From contig JAZOAK010000007.1 in NCBI GenBank assembly GCA_045595445.1, forward strand, positions 1-64,000: a DNA stretch of 64,000 bases, written 5' to 3'. The stretch's first letter is position 1. Each line of letters begins with the position of its first letter. Position numbers and translations under genes: made by a program. Source of the DNA: RGIG3009 sp045595445 (GTDB lineage Bacteria; Bacillota; Clostridia; Oscillospirales; Acutalibacteraceae). Under the pieces are notes generated by a model. It was given only the letters and a program-made list of their open reading frames with translations. It did not search any database and was not told where the DNA came from. Shown in pieces: positions 14,577 through 23,357 of the stretch.

Positions 14577-14662
14577 TTATGCCTGTTTACCGCCCTAAAC
14601 ATATAAAATCTCCTTGCTTTACAACTACACTGTCAGTATCTGTAAAACAAGGAGATTTTTGC
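14546..14662 (-). pseudogene. deleted relic of the SpoVT-leader micro-ORF
   Basis: The minus strand carries the leader block with GATACTG at the promoter position, TTACAG, the ribosome site AAGGAGATTTTAT and an ATG at 14602. It then jumps to GTAAACAGGCATAACAAAAG and the hairpin, which resembles the end of micro-ORF 2 (GTAAATAGGTATAAAAAAC, then AAGCGAGGTGA). The whole AbrB coding part is gone, and the -35 box is lost. It fills the fucI-permease gap. Confidence 0.55.
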
Positions 14663-14693
14663 TTTTACTTTTGCAACGGTTTAACAGGATGTT

Positions 14694-16499
14694 TTATTTC
14701 TTAAATTGAGGTCCGTATGTCTGGCAAGCACGATAATCCTGACCTTCCTTGTCCATACCGAAAGCGTTCCAGCAAGCAGGACGGAAGATATCATCCTCGG
14801 GCACGTTGTGCATACAAACGGGGATCCTTAGCATGGAGCACATGGTAATAAGGTCTGCACCAATATGACCGTAACTGATGGCACCGTGATTAGCACCCCA
14901 GTTTTGCATCACTTCGTACGCCGTTTTGAAAGGACTTCCCTCTTTACCGTCACAGCGGGGCGTAAACCAAGTACAAGGCCAAGTCGGGTTGGTTCTTTCC
15001 ATAAGTGTATCGGATACCTCTTGGGGAAGTTTCACCGTCCACCCCTCTGCTATTTGAAGGACGGGACCTAATCCTTTTACAAGGTTCAAACGAATCATCG
15101 TCACAGGCATTTCCGCTTTTGTGGTATAGTGACTTGAAAATCCGCCGCCACGGAAGTTATCGAAGCCGGCTTCGCACCAAACGGTAGCGTCGGTCATTTT
15201 CTTGATATCGTCGTCGGTGACTTCCCACCATTTTTTCATGATAGCGTTGCCGTTTTCGTCGGTACATTCACCGCAAGCATCAAGGCAAGCTGCGCCTGAG
15301 TTTAAGAGATGGATAATACCGTCGGATTCTTTTGCTTTGCCTTCTAATTCGTAATCGGTAACACGCTTAACGGCGTCGCCACTCCAATATGTACGAACAT
15401 CGGCGAAGATTTGTGCTCTGTGAGTCAATAATCTCATAAAGAGCATACCCATGCCATTCAGCACGTCGTTTTCAGTAGCAAGTGTATACGGCTCTCTTGC
15501 ACCCTCAAAGTCGAATGAAGAACTGAGCAAGGCTTCGGGGTAATCGCAGTTGGGCCAATGGTCTGTCCACTGTCTTTGACCTTGGAAGCCGCCTGCAATC
15601 GCATTGTGACCCACCATTTCTTCTTCGCAACCTTCGGGAAGATGTTTATTTCCCGCCATAAGGTCCTTGATTATACAATACATTTTAACAGTGAACTCCC
15701 ACTGCTTTTCTTTTTCCTCATCAGAGAATTTGACAAAGGCGGGGTTATCGTCCCTGCCTTCTTTGCAGTGTTCTTTTGTCCAAGCGAGTGCTTTTTGGTA
15801 TTCTTCTTCGTTATATATGCCTTCTTCCATTCGACGAAGGATTTCCACTTCATCAACGCTCTCAACACGCATGCCGAAGTATTCTTCCATAAAATCCTGG
15901 TCAATAATAGAGCCGGCAATACCCATGCACTGTGAACCAATTTGAAGATAGGACTTACCACGCATGGTAGCAACCGCAACAGCCGCACGCCCAAACCGTA
16001 AAAGCTTTTCTTTAACGTCTTCCGGAATCGTGTCTACCATATCGACATCCTGTACCTCGTGGCCATAGATGCCAAAAGCAGGAAGCCCCTTTTGTGCGTG
16101 ACCCGCCAAAACCGCGGCAAGATATACCGCACCCGGTCTTTCGGTGCCGTTAAAGCCCCAAACGCCCTTAATGGTGTGGGGATCCATATCCATTGTTTCA
16201 GAACCGTAACACCAGCAAGGCGTTACGGAAAGGGTGATGTCGACACCCTCTTTTTTGAATTTGTCGGCACACGCGGCAGTTTCGGGCACGCGGCCGATAG
16301 TGGTATCAGCCAATATAACCTTAACCGGATCGCCATTTGAATAGAAAAGATTTTCTTCAAACAATTTTTTTGCTGCCTTTGCAAGCGCCCATACCTGGGG
16401 CTCTAAGCTTTCGCGCAATTTCATAGGACCGCGTCTGCCGTCTACCACGGGACGGATTCCAATTACGGGGTATTCACCCACATATCTTTTCTCTGCCAT
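14694..16499 (-). CDS. fucI: L-fucose isomerase
   Basis: 601-residue isomerase converting L-fucose to L-fuculose, the first step of fucose use. Family segments such as PVIGIRPVVDGRRGPMK at the start, ETMDMDP, GVWGFNGTERPGAVYLAA, GGFQGQRQWTDHWPN and GHIGADLITMCSMLRIP are clear. The ATG at 16499 starts MAEKRYVGEYP and has GAGAGGTGG upstream; an earlier in-frame ATG overlaps that site. No fuculokinase or aldolase is adjacent. The divergent AraC gene is the likely regulator. Confidence 0.95.
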   Translation of the reverse strand: MAEKRYVGEYPVIGIRPVVDGRRGPMKLRESLEPQVWALAKAAKKLFEENLFYSNGDPVKVILADTTIGRVPETAACADKFKKEGVDITLSVTPCWCYGSETMDMDPHTIKGVWGFNGTERPGAVYLAAVLAGHAQKGLPAFGIYGHEVQDVDMVDTIPEDVKEKLLRFGRAAVAVATMRGKSYLQIGSQCMGIAGSIIDQDFMEEYFGMRVESVDEVEILRRMEEGIYNEEEYQKALAWTKEHCKEGRDDNPAFVKFSDEEKEKQWEFTVKMYCIIKDLMAGNKHLPEGCEEEMVGHNAIAGGFQGQRQWTDHWPNCDYPEALLSSSFDFEGAREPYTLATENDVLNGMGMLFMRLLTHRAQIFADVRTYWSGDAVKRVTDYELEGKAKESDGIIHLLNSGAACLDACGECTDENGNAIMKKWWEVTDDDIKKMTDATVWCEAGFDNFRGGGFSSHYTTKAEMPVTMIRLNLVKGLGPVLQIAEGWTVKLPQEVSDTLMERTNPTWPCTWFTPRCDGKEGSPFKTAYEVMQNWGANHGAISYGHIGADLITMCSMLRIPVCMHNVPEDDIFRPACWNAFGMDKEGQDYRACQTYGPQFKK

Positions 16500-16611
16500 A
16501 AATGCCACCTCTCTCAAAGTATAGTGTACTTGTATTATATCAAACTTTATAGTATAATACTCTTGTGATATTCACCGAAAACTATAACAATATTCACTTT
16601 GGGAGTGCTTT

Positions 16612-17505
16612 ATGAATTATATTAATTACATCGAAAAAAGAAAACACGGCACCGCCACGTTCCCTATTGAGTACTATTACGTGGATAAAACGCATCCCCG
16701 CTATGTTATGAATGCACACTGGCATCGGGAATTTGAAATTATGCGTGTTTTATCGGGAAGTTTTACCGTTTATTTGAACAACACCGAATACACCCTGAAA
16801 AAAGATGACATTTTGCTCATGGAATGTGGTTGCTTACACCGCGGGCAACCAACGGAGTGTGTCTATGAATGTATTGTGGTTGACCTAAACATGCTTTTAC
16901 CGCAACAAGACGGTCTTGCCAAACAATTTATTTCGCAGATGATAAATTCCCAAGTCAATATTGAAAGCATTCTTTCTCCTAAGGATTCTGATCTATACCA
17001 TACTGCAACGGAACTGTTTTCTTTCATGCGTAGCGCAAAGCCCTACTATGAGTTGTCCGTGTACGGTTTGCTTTTCACCTTAATATCGCAGATTTATTCC
17101 CATGGTTATATCTTCTCCGCGAATCACACCCACTCAAACAGGCAAATAGAAGTGATTGGTTTGGTTTTAGAATGGATAAACCAAAATTTCAAAGAACCGA
17201 TAAACTCCCAAACGCTTTCTCAGATTTCCAATCTGAATTTCAATTATCTTTGCAAAATATTTAAGAAGTTTACCGGTCAAACGATTACACAATATATAAA
17301 TGAGCGACGCATTGAACACGCCTGTTATGATATTGCTAATAATAAAAACATTACCGACGCTGCATTCAATAACGGGTTTAACGATTTAAGCTATTTTGCA
17401 AAAACCTTTAAGCGCTATAAGGGGATAACGCCGAGAGAATTTAAGACGTTGGCCAAACGTAACACCGGGCATAATGCGACTCATGAAACAAACCGACAAA
17501 AGTGA
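16612..17505 (+). CDS. AraC-family regulator, likely of fucI
   Basis: 297 residues. The N-terminal cupin sensor has a metal/sugar-site-like HWHREFEIMRVLSG (about 41-54). Two C-terminal AraC helix-turn-helices (about 185-285) include YLCKIFKKFTGQTITQYINE and FNDLSYFAKTFKRYKG. It is divergent from fucI across about 110 nt of AT-rich DNA with several TATA-like boxes, so control of fucI by L-fucose or a breakdown product is likely. No membrane segment. Confidence 0.9.
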   Translation: MNYINYIEKRKHGTATFPIEYYYVDKTHPRYVMNAHWHREFEIMRVLSGSFTVYLNNTEYTLKKDDILLMECGCLHRGQPTECVYECIVVDLNMLLPQQDGLAKQFISQMINSQVNIESILSPKDSDLYHTATELFSFMRSAKPYYELSVYGLLFTLISQIYSHGYIFSANHTHSNRQIEVIGLVLEWINQNFKEPINSQTLSQISNLNFNYLCKIFKKFTGQTITQYINERRIEHACYDIANNKNITDAAFNNGFNDLSYFAKTFKRYKGITPREFKTLAKRNTGHNATHETNRQK

Positions 17506-17527
17506 GGTGACGATCACCTCGCTTTTT
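17498..17527. terminator. convergent terminator, island hairpin family
   Basis: Stem AAAGTGAGGTGA / TCACCTCGCTTT with a 3-nt loop and one G-T pair, between two convergent AraC genes. It overlaps the last codons of the left one. Confidence 0.8.
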
Positions 17528-17538
17528 CTTTATGCCCG

Positions 17539-18363
17539 TTATATCCGCTCGAATTTCTTTTGGTACTGTAACGGCGTCAATCCGAATTGTTTACGAAATA
17601 GTTGGATGTAATTCGAGTAATCCGAAAAGCCACTTTTCAGTGCTGCTTCGGTGACCGAGTCGCCCTCTCGCAACCATGCCAACGAGGCAATCAACCGCTT
17701 TTTGCGAAGCATGGCAAACGGCGTGATGCCAAGTGTGTGCTTCATGTGCCGTTCGAGCGTATTGACACTGACGTTGCAAGCCGCCGCAAGCGTGACGACG
17801 TCAACATCCTCCGTCAAATGATCATCCATAAACCGAAGCGCCAGCACGATGTCATTCGGCATGGTATCGGCAACACCGGCACCGGTGCCGGTACGACTCT
17901 GACGCAACACCTGCATCAGTTGCAAAAACAAAATGCGTCGCGAAAGCGAATCCGCCTTATCGTCCGTCAACAAAGTCATCAAACGGCACGCTTCGTTTAG
18001 TTGTTCTTCGTCCAAAAGAATTAAATTGTTTTTTCCCTTTTCTCTGTCAAAGAACATTTCCAAAAACTCTTGCTTTTCATCCGCCGAAAATATGATCCAA
18101 AAATGATCGTGCCGATCATTCGAATGATACAGGCAATGATGATATTCAAACGGACGCGTAATAATCACACTCCCGCGCGAAATGGGGTAGATGTGATTTT
18201 CCACCTCAAACGACACGTTTCCGCTCAAATTCACATAAATCTCACATTCTTTATGAACGTGTGTATCGTGATGCTTTTGCGAAGCACCCGGATCCATCTC
18301 CGTGTAACGAATGGAAAAGTCCACTTTTGACATCTCGCCGAGTGAAAACGTCGTACCCGTCAT
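17539..18363 (-). CDS. AraC-family regulator
   Basis: 274 residues. N-terminal cupin with HDTHVHKECEIYVNLSG and a C-terminal double helix-turn-helix (VVTLAAACNVSVNTLERHMK; FSDYSNYIQLFRKQFGLTP). The ATG at 18363 has AAGGGGTGG 5 nt upstream; an in-frame GTG inside that site is rejected. The neighbour upstream is a divergent DMT transporter, a possible target. The ligand is unknown. Confidence 0.9.
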   Translation of the reverse strand: MTGTTFSLGEMSKVDFSIRYTEMDPGASQKHHDTHVHKECEIYVNLSGNVSFEVENHIYPISRGSVIITRPFEYHHCLYHSNDRHDHFWIIFSADEKQEFLEMFFDREKGKNNLILLDEEQLNEACRLMTLLTDDKADSLSRRILFLQLMQVLRQSRTGTGAGVADTMPNDIVLALRFMDDHLTEDVDVVTLAAACNVSVNTLERHMKHTLGITPFAMLRKKRLIASLAWLREGDSVTEAALKSGFSDYSNYIQLFRKQFGLTPLQYQKKFERI

Positions 18364-18463
18364 GCAAACCACCCCTTTTGGCGATTATATCATGTTTTTA
18401 GGTGAAAACGCAATATAAACGTGACAGTATATTCGCTATTCTGTTGAAGAGGTGAAACATGTC

Positions 18464-19321
18464 ATGATTTTGGTAATTGTTGCCACCGTATTGTTGGCGT
18501 TTGATTTTGCTCTTCAAAAAAAGTACCAACGCTCCGAAAGTGCCACACTTGCAGCGGGGTTGAAATTTAACGCCGTAAGCGGGCTGCTGAAAGCGATTAT
18601 CTTCTTTGTGCTGTCGGGTTTTACACTTGAATTTTCGGTCTTCTCGATAACCCTCGCCCTGTTGATGGCGGTGGCAAACATCGCCTATGTGCTGATTGGA
18701 TTTCAGATATTAAAGCATGCAAGCATGGCGCTGTATTCCCTTTTCTTAATGTGCGGCGGTATGCTGCTCCCGTATTTTTACGGTGTGTTATTCTTGAATG
18801 AAGAAGTAAACGCGTTTCGGATGGTGGGCGTGCTCATTATTTTGATCGCCATTCTTCTCTCCAACAAAACCAAACAAGGTGTCAACGTGACGGTGATTTT
18901 GTGCTGCATTGCCGTATTTCTCTTAAACGGCTGCGTGAGCATCATCTCCAAAGCGCATCAAATAAGCGAAGCGTTCGCTCCGGTAAACAGCGCCGCCTTC
19001 GTCATGTATTCGGGACTCTTCAAAGGGCTTGTCAGTTTGCTGGTCTTGCCATTTGTCAAATCCCAAAAACAAGCAACGATCTTTTCATCAAAAACGACCC
19101 TCCTTGTCATCGGAGCTTCGGCACTCATCGGCGGCGTATCGTATATGTTTCAGCTTATCGGTGCCAAGGAACTGCCCGCCACCGTACTGTACCCCCTTGT
19201 CACAGGCGGAAGCATTATTTTCTCCACCTTGTCAGGCATCGTATTTTTCAAAGAAAAGCTTTCGGTTTATCAAGCCATCAGCATCGTGCTGTGCTTTGCA
19301 GGAACGATCTTGTTTTTATAA
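18464..19321 (+). CDS. EamA-like DMT-superfamily transporter
   Basis: 285 residues with ten predicted helices in two EamA-like halves (1-130 and 150-285). The halves share the pattern of a conserved proline/glycine end helix (GGMLLPYFYGVLFLNE; GGSIIFSTLSGIVFFKE). The ATG at 18464 is preferred to an in-frame GTG at 18452 because GAGGTG lies 9 nt upstream. Divergent from an AraC gene. Substrate unknown; metabolite efflux is usual for the family. Confidence 0.85.
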   Translation: MILVIVATVLLAFDFALQKKYQRSESATLAAGLKFNAVSGLLKAIIFFVLSGFTLEFSVFSITLALLMAVANIAYVLIGFQILKHASMALYSLFLMCGGMLLPYFYGVLFLNEEVNAFRMVGVLIILIAILLSNKTKQGVNVTVILCCIAVFLLNGCVSIISKAHQISEAFAPVNSAAFVMYSGLFKGLVSLLVLPFVKSQKQATIFSSKTTLLVIGASALIGGVSYMFQLIGAKELPATVLYPLVTGGSIIFSTLSGIVFFKEKLSVYQAISIVLCFAGTILFL

Positions 19322-19328
19322 CGCACAA

Positions 19329-19360
19329 AAACAGCGGAGTGAATTTCCACTCCGCTGTTT
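19329..19360. terminator. convergent bidirectional terminator
   Basis: Stem AAACAGCGGAGTG / CACTCCGCTGTTT with a short loop, between the DMT transporter and the P-loop kinase gene. Similar in layout to the GCGAGGTGA hairpins but with different arms. Confidence 0.8.
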
Positions 19361-19363
19361 CCT

Positions 19364-19942
19364 TTATTCACAAATGGTAACGGAAAAATCGCACCGCTCT
19401 TTTACTTGCATGTTAGCAAAATAGGTTTGTTCAAGCGGGATCCATTCCTCAAAAAAACGCTTTGCCACAGCCGGTGTGTTGCGCGCTTCAATGCGCGTTT
19501 TCTGCAACGCGGGATCAATATCCAAAAACACCGACAGATCGTAGTACCCCGCCAGTTCGGGATGCATCGAATACACTCCCTCAACGACCGTCAGCCGTTT
19601 CGGAAGCACCGTGATCGGCGGGCAAAGCGTCAGCGTGGAACAATCAAAGCGCCGATACGAGATCGGCTCGTGTTTACCGAGCGGCACCAACACCTCGTCC
19701 AAAAACCGTTCTCGATCAACGTTTCCACCGACTTCCCGCAGGCGTTCGGGTGTTCGCTGTTCGGGTCGCAAAAAGAAATCGTCCATGTGAAACACCGTAC
19801 AACCGTACCGTGCTTCAAGTAATTGACTTAACGTCGTTTTACCGCTTGCCGCCCCACCCTCAACGGCAAGCACGACGCTTTTTTCTGTAAGCAAGTTATC
19901 AAGCCTTGCCAATACGTTACGCATTTTCTCACGTTGTTCCAT
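19364..19942 (-). CDS. uridine-kinase-like P-loop kinase
   Basis: 192 residues. The Walker A motif is EGGAASGKTT (about 29-38), followed by the kinase segment VFHMDDFFLRPEQR and GGNVDRERF. Uridine kinase/phosphoribulokinase superfamily, so transfer of the ATP gamma-phosphate to a small hydroxylated substrate, perhaps a nucleoside. Its start overlaps the end of the ECF S component by 14 nt, so translation is coupled, suggesting that the transported compound is phosphorylated on entry. Confidence 0.75.
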   Translation of the reverse strand: MEQREKMRNVLARLDNLLTEKSVVLAVEGGAASGKTTLSQLLEARYGCTVFHMDDFFLRPEQRTPERLREVGGNVDRERFLDEVLVPLGKHEPISYRRFDCSTLTLCPPITVLPKRLTVVEGVYSMHPELAGYYDLSVFLDIDPALQKTRIEARNTPAVAKRFFEEWIPLEQTYFANMQVKERCDFSVTICE

Positions 19943-20474
19943 AAAAGTTTAACACCTTCGGGTTATCGAAAAGCATCACCAAAATCGGTATCAATACAAG
20001 CTGTACGATAATACCGGGAATCGCGTTGGTAAACGCACCGGCAACAAAAGCGGCAAACGTAAACGTATCGCCGTGTATTCCCATACATACCAGCATCGCC
20101 ACACCCCAAACCAGTCTGCCGACCAGCATGGCAGCCACTAACGACACATAGATGGAACTCTTTTTACGGGGTAACACGTTGTGCATCAGCCCGACGATCG
20201 CGCCGTACGCGGCAAGTTCAAACGCCATGCAAACCGCTTTCGGAAACAGCGAGGGCACCCCGAGCGTGAGTGAACGAAACAGCGGGGCGATAAACCCAAC
20301 CGCCAACCCCCAAGGCCAGCCGCAAACAAACCCGCAAAGCAGCACCGGAATATGTAACGGACACAACGCGGCACCGACTTCGGGGATCTGACCCGTCAAA
20401 AAGGGCATTACGTAAGCCAGCGCCAAAAACAGGGCGGCAAAAATCATTTTATGTAAGTTCGCACGTGCTTTCAT
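19929..20474 (-). CDS. ECF transporter S component
   Basis: 181 residues with about six hydrophobic helices. The first segment, HKMIFAALFLALAYVMPFL, is of the type that contacts the EcfT subunit (Ala-rich helix 1), and the PLHIPVLLCGFVCGWPWGL loop is typical. S components bind a vitamin or nucleobase-like ligand with high affinity and share a common ATPase module, which is not in this window. AGGAGG lies upstream of the ATG at 20474. Ligand unknown; the following kinase and the preceding ribokinase point to a nucleoside or ribose-containing compound. Confidence 0.8.
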   Translation of the reverse strand: MKARANLHKMIFAALFLALAYVMPFLTGQIPEVGAALCPLHIPVLLCGFVCGWPWGLAVGFIAPLFRSLTLGVPSLFPKAVCMAFELAAYGAIVGLMHNVLPRKKSSIYVSLVAAMLVGRLVWGVAMLVCMGIHGDTFTFAAFVAGAFTNAIPGIIVQLVLIPILVMLFDNPKVLNFYGTT

Positions 20475-20543
20475 ACCGATTCCTCCTCTAAGCAAAAAAA
20501 GTGTTACTATTTCTTCAAAAATAATGACACTTTCCCGGTATCG

Positions 20544-21518
20544 TTATGCCCGAAGCACGGTATACATATCGGTATTAAATCCTTTGCTTTCCATCACGTC
20601 AAGCACTTCGTCCAAGGTAGGCAAGCTTGTTTGTGCACCCATACGGCAAACGGTAATACCCGCCGTGCAGTTGGCAAACAACAACGCCTTGTCAACGTCG
20701 ATCCCCGCCGCCATCGCCGTGCAAAACGCACCGATGAAGCTATCGCCCGCGGCGGTCGGATCCACGACCGTTGCCACACTCACGCTGGGCGCATTGATAA
20801 GAGAATCGCCATCGCTGTACGCACACCCGTTTTTACCGAGCGTGATCAAAACGTTGGTAACGCCCATACCGTGCAACGCCGCCACCGCCTCGGTGATCGA
20901 TTTGTCGCTGTCGGGGCTGATCCCCACAATATCCGCCGCTTCATGCTCGTTGGGTGAAATATATGTCAAGCAGGAGATCAGCTCTGCCGGCACCTTGGCA
21001 GACGGTGCGGGATTGAGCATCACCGGCACACCCGCCGCCTTGGCATACGCGGCAACCGCACAGTTTACCTCTTGCGGGATCTCGTGCTGCATGATCACAA
21101 TGTCGTAGTCGGTGATACGATCTTTTAAGAACGCGACGTCCTCCACCGTGTTTTTATGATTGGTACCGGGAACGATGACAATGCGGTTTTCGGTACCTTT
21201 GTCGTTTTTCTGAATCTGAATATCCGCCACGCCGGTCGGCACGCCGTCCGTGATACGAATATACTCGGTATTCACACCGCTTTGTGCAACCGAACGGATG
21301 AGCGCCTTACCAAAGTCATCGTTACCGACACGACCAATCATCGTCACGTCGGCACCCAACCGCGCCGCCTGAACGGCTTGGTTGGCACCCTTACCGCCGG
21401 GCGCCGTGGAAAAACCATTGCCGATAATGGTTTCACCGGCATTGCAAAAGCGCTCGCCGACAACCGTCATATCCATTGCCAAACTGCCTACAACCAACAC
21501 CTTGGGTTTTCTGTTCAT
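20544..21518 (-). CDS. rbsK: ribokinase (PfkB family)
   Basis: 324 residues; phosphorylates ribose or a similar sugar. The N-terminal PfkB pattern is KVLVVGSLAMDMTV and GGKGANQAVQAARLG; the C-terminal signature with the catalytic Asp is VVDPTAAGDSFIGAFC. The ATG at 21518 starts the family sequence and has AAGGAAG upstream; the long in-frame extension to 21695 has no family similarity. Other PfkB sugar or nucleoside kinases remain possible. Separated by about 70 nt from the S component gene downstream. Confidence 0.88.
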   Translation of the reverse strand: MNRKPKVLVVGSLAMDMTVVGERFCNAGETIIGNGFSTAPGGKGANQAVQAARLGADVTMIGRVGNDDFGKALIRSVAQSGVNTEYIRITDGVPTGVADIQIQKNDKGTENRIVIVPGTNHKNTVEDVAFLKDRITDYDIVIMQHEIPQEVNCAVAAYAKAAGVPVMLNPAPSAKVPAELISCLTYISPNEHEAADIVGISPDSDKSITEAVAALHGMGVTNVLITLGKNGCAYSDGDSLINAPSVSVATVVDPTAAGDSFIGAFCTAMAAGIDVDKALLFANCTAGITVCRMGAQTSLPTLDEVLDVMESKGFNTDMYTVLRA

Positions 21519-21737
21519 TGTATTCTCTTCCTTTCTTACGCCTCCCAAGTGGGATTCGTCATCGGATAATAGGAGGTATCGGCATATGGCAACGGTACCC
21601 CTATCAGATCGGCGGAGTGAATCCGCCCGCCACGCCTTAACGTGTCCGTCTCGTTTGTGTAAAGTATAGCACATAAGACGCCGCACTTGCAACACATTTT
21701 ATAATATGGTATACTTCCTCGCAAGGAGTGATGCGCG

Positions 21738-22373
21738 ATGTCAAACAACACCCTGATTTTCGGCGACAGTTATTCCACCTTTCGAGGTTACGTCCCGAAC
21801 GGCTACGCCACGTGGTATCCTGATAACGTGGAGTCTGGTAAAACCGACGTGACAAGCGTAACACAAACCTGGTGGTACCAGGTTGTAGAAGAAGCGCGCT
21901 TGAATCTGGTGTTAAACAACAGTTGGTCCGGTTCGACGATCGGCTACACCGGCTATAACAATGCCGACAATTCCAAAAGCAGTTCCTTCATTTATCGGCT
22001 GAATCAACTGATCGAAAACGGCTTTTTTCAGAAAAACCGAATCGACACCGTGTTTGTGTTTGGCGGCACCAACGACAGCTGCGCCAACGCGCCGCTCGGC
22101 GAGATGGACGGCACGGAGCTGTACTGCGTTCTGCCCGCCGTTTGCCACTTTTTCAAACGATTGCGCGAAACGCTGCCAAACGCCGACGTTTACTGCCTTA
22201 TCAACACCCACTTGAAATCAGAGATCGTTGACGCACTCAAAAAAGTCAGCCGCCGCCACGGCATGACCACCGTCACCTTCGATTACATTGACAAAAACTT
22301 CGGTCACCCCACCGTTCAAGGGATGCAGGATATCAAACACGGTGTCTTAGACGCCTTGTTACAGAGAACATAA
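21738..22373 (+). CDS. SGNH/GDSL-family hydrolase
   Basis: 211 residues. Block I FGDSYSTF (catalytic Ser11 or so), block III GGTNDS, and block V near the end FGHPTVQGM with the catalytic His, complete an SGNH esterase active site. No signal peptide, so cytoplasmic. Members deacetylate sugars or act on lipids; the substrate is not predictable. AAGGAG lies before the ATG. Confidence 0.85.
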   Translation: MSNNTLIFGDSYSTFRGYVPNGYATWYPDNVESGKTDVTSVTQTWWYQVVEEARLNLVLNNSWSGSTIGYTGYNNADNSKSSSFIYRLNQLIENGFFQKNRIDTVFVFGGTNDSCANAPLGEMDGTELYCVLPAVCHFFKRLRETLPNADVYCLINTHLKSEIVDALKKVSRRHGMTTVTFDYIDKNFGHPTVQGMQDIKHGVLDALLQRT

Positions 22374-22400
22374 AAAAAGCAGCCTCTCGGCTGCTTTTTT
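22372..22400. terminator. convergent terminator
   Basis: AAAAAAAGCAGCC-TCTC-GGCTGCTTTTTT, a compact stem with A and T tails, between the SGNH hydrolase gene and mscL. Confidence 0.88.
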
Positions 22401-22406
22401 GTTTTC

Positions 22407-22856
22407 TTATTTTTCTTTTAACAATTCGCGAATATCACGCAAAACGTCCATCTCGGTCTCAGCAGGCTCGGCAGCGGCTTCTTCCGCCGCTTCTTCCTCA
22501 GCCTTTTTGACAAGCAGTTCTTTCGTCTTGGTTTGCACCGCCAATAAGATTTTGAGTGCTACAAAAATGCAGAACGCGACGATCAAGAAATCAATGACCG
22601 CTTGCAGCAAGATGCCGTAGCTGACCGCGACTTCCGCCTGTTCCACGCCGTCCACCACCGTAGCGGGGGTCAGCACCCATTTCCACTCGGTGAAATTTAA
22701 TCCACCGACTGCCAAACTGATAAGCGGCATAATGACGTTGTCCACCAGCGCCGTGATGATGGCTTTGAACGCATTACCGATGATAACCGCAACCGCCATA
22801 TCGATCACGTTGCCTTTGGAGATAAACTCCTTAAATTCTTGAAAAAACTTTTTCAT
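22407..22856 (-). CDS. mscL: large-conductance mechanosensitive channel MscL
   Basis: 149 residues. N-terminal amphipathic KKFFQEFKEFISKGNVIDMAVAVIIG leads into the pore helix (split: FISKGNVIDMAVAVIIGNAF). The second helix is around 75-100, and the C-terminal helical bundle ends in DVLRDIRELLKEK. The C-terminal linker is Ala/Glu-rich (about 117-133). Opens on membrane tension to release osmolytes. Monocistronic with a terminator after it. Confidence 0.95.
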   Translation of the reverse strand: MKKFFQEFKEFISKGNVIDMAVAVIIGNAFKAIITALVDNVIMPLISLAVGGLNFTEWKWVLTPATVVDGVEQAEVAVSYGILLQAVIDFLIVAFCIFVALKILLAVQTKTKELLVKKAEEEAAEEAAAEPAETEMDVLRDIRELLKEK

Positions 22857-22904
22857 ATTCCTTCCCTCCTAACATTCTCATTATAAGAAAAAGCGCATTT
22901 TTTG

Positions 22905-23357
22905 TCAATGTTTTGTACGAAGCTGTCGAAAAAAGTCTTGGAGCATCGTCGCACACTCGTCTTTCCGTACTCCGCCGACAAGTTCCGGCTGATGATTATA
23001 CGGCAGACTGAACAAATTGACAAGCGACCCGCAAGACCCCGCTTTCGGATCCGCCGTACCGTACACCACCCGATCCACACGCGCGTTGATGAGCGCGCCC
23101 GCACACATCGGGCAAGGCTCCAACGTCACGTACAACGTACAACCTGAAAGCCGCCAACCGCCAAGCGCCCGGCACGCGCCGTTTATTGCCTCGATCTCCG
23201 CGTGCGCCAACGCATTTTTCCCGATCTCGCGCCGATTGCGTCCCTCCGAAACGAGTTGTCCGTCTTTCACGATCACTGCGCCGACCGGCACCTCGCCTTC
23301 GTCGGCGGCTTCGGCGGCAAGTTCCAGCGCACGCTGCATCCACTCATTATCCGTCAT
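22905..23357 (-). CDS. tadA: tRNA-specific adenosine deaminase TadA
   Basis: 150 residues; converts A34 to inosine in tRNA-Arg. The zinc site is AHAE (His52, Glu54) and PCPMC (Cys82, Cys85), and the deaminase start is MQRALELAAEAADEGEVPVG. The start overlaps the stop of the CPBP protease gene as ATGA, so the two are translationally coupled. Confidence 0.94.
   Translation of the reverse strand: MTDNEWMQRALELAAEAADEGEVPVGAVIVKDGQLVSEGRNRREIGKNALAHAEIEAINGACRALGGWRLSGCTLYVTLEPCPMCAGALINARVDRVVYGTADPKAGSCGSLVNLFSLPYNHQPELVGGVRKDECATMLQDFFRQLRTKH

Noticed and set aside
3992..17527. Regularly recurring hairpins as a CRISPR array
   Set aside because: Spacing is irregular (hundreds to thousands of bases), the repeats are palindromic with T-runs at gene ends, and no cas genes are present.
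20544..21695. Extended N-terminus of ribokinase from 21695
   Set aside because: The first 59 residues lack PfkB similarity and contain the spacer; the ribosome site and family start are at 21518.
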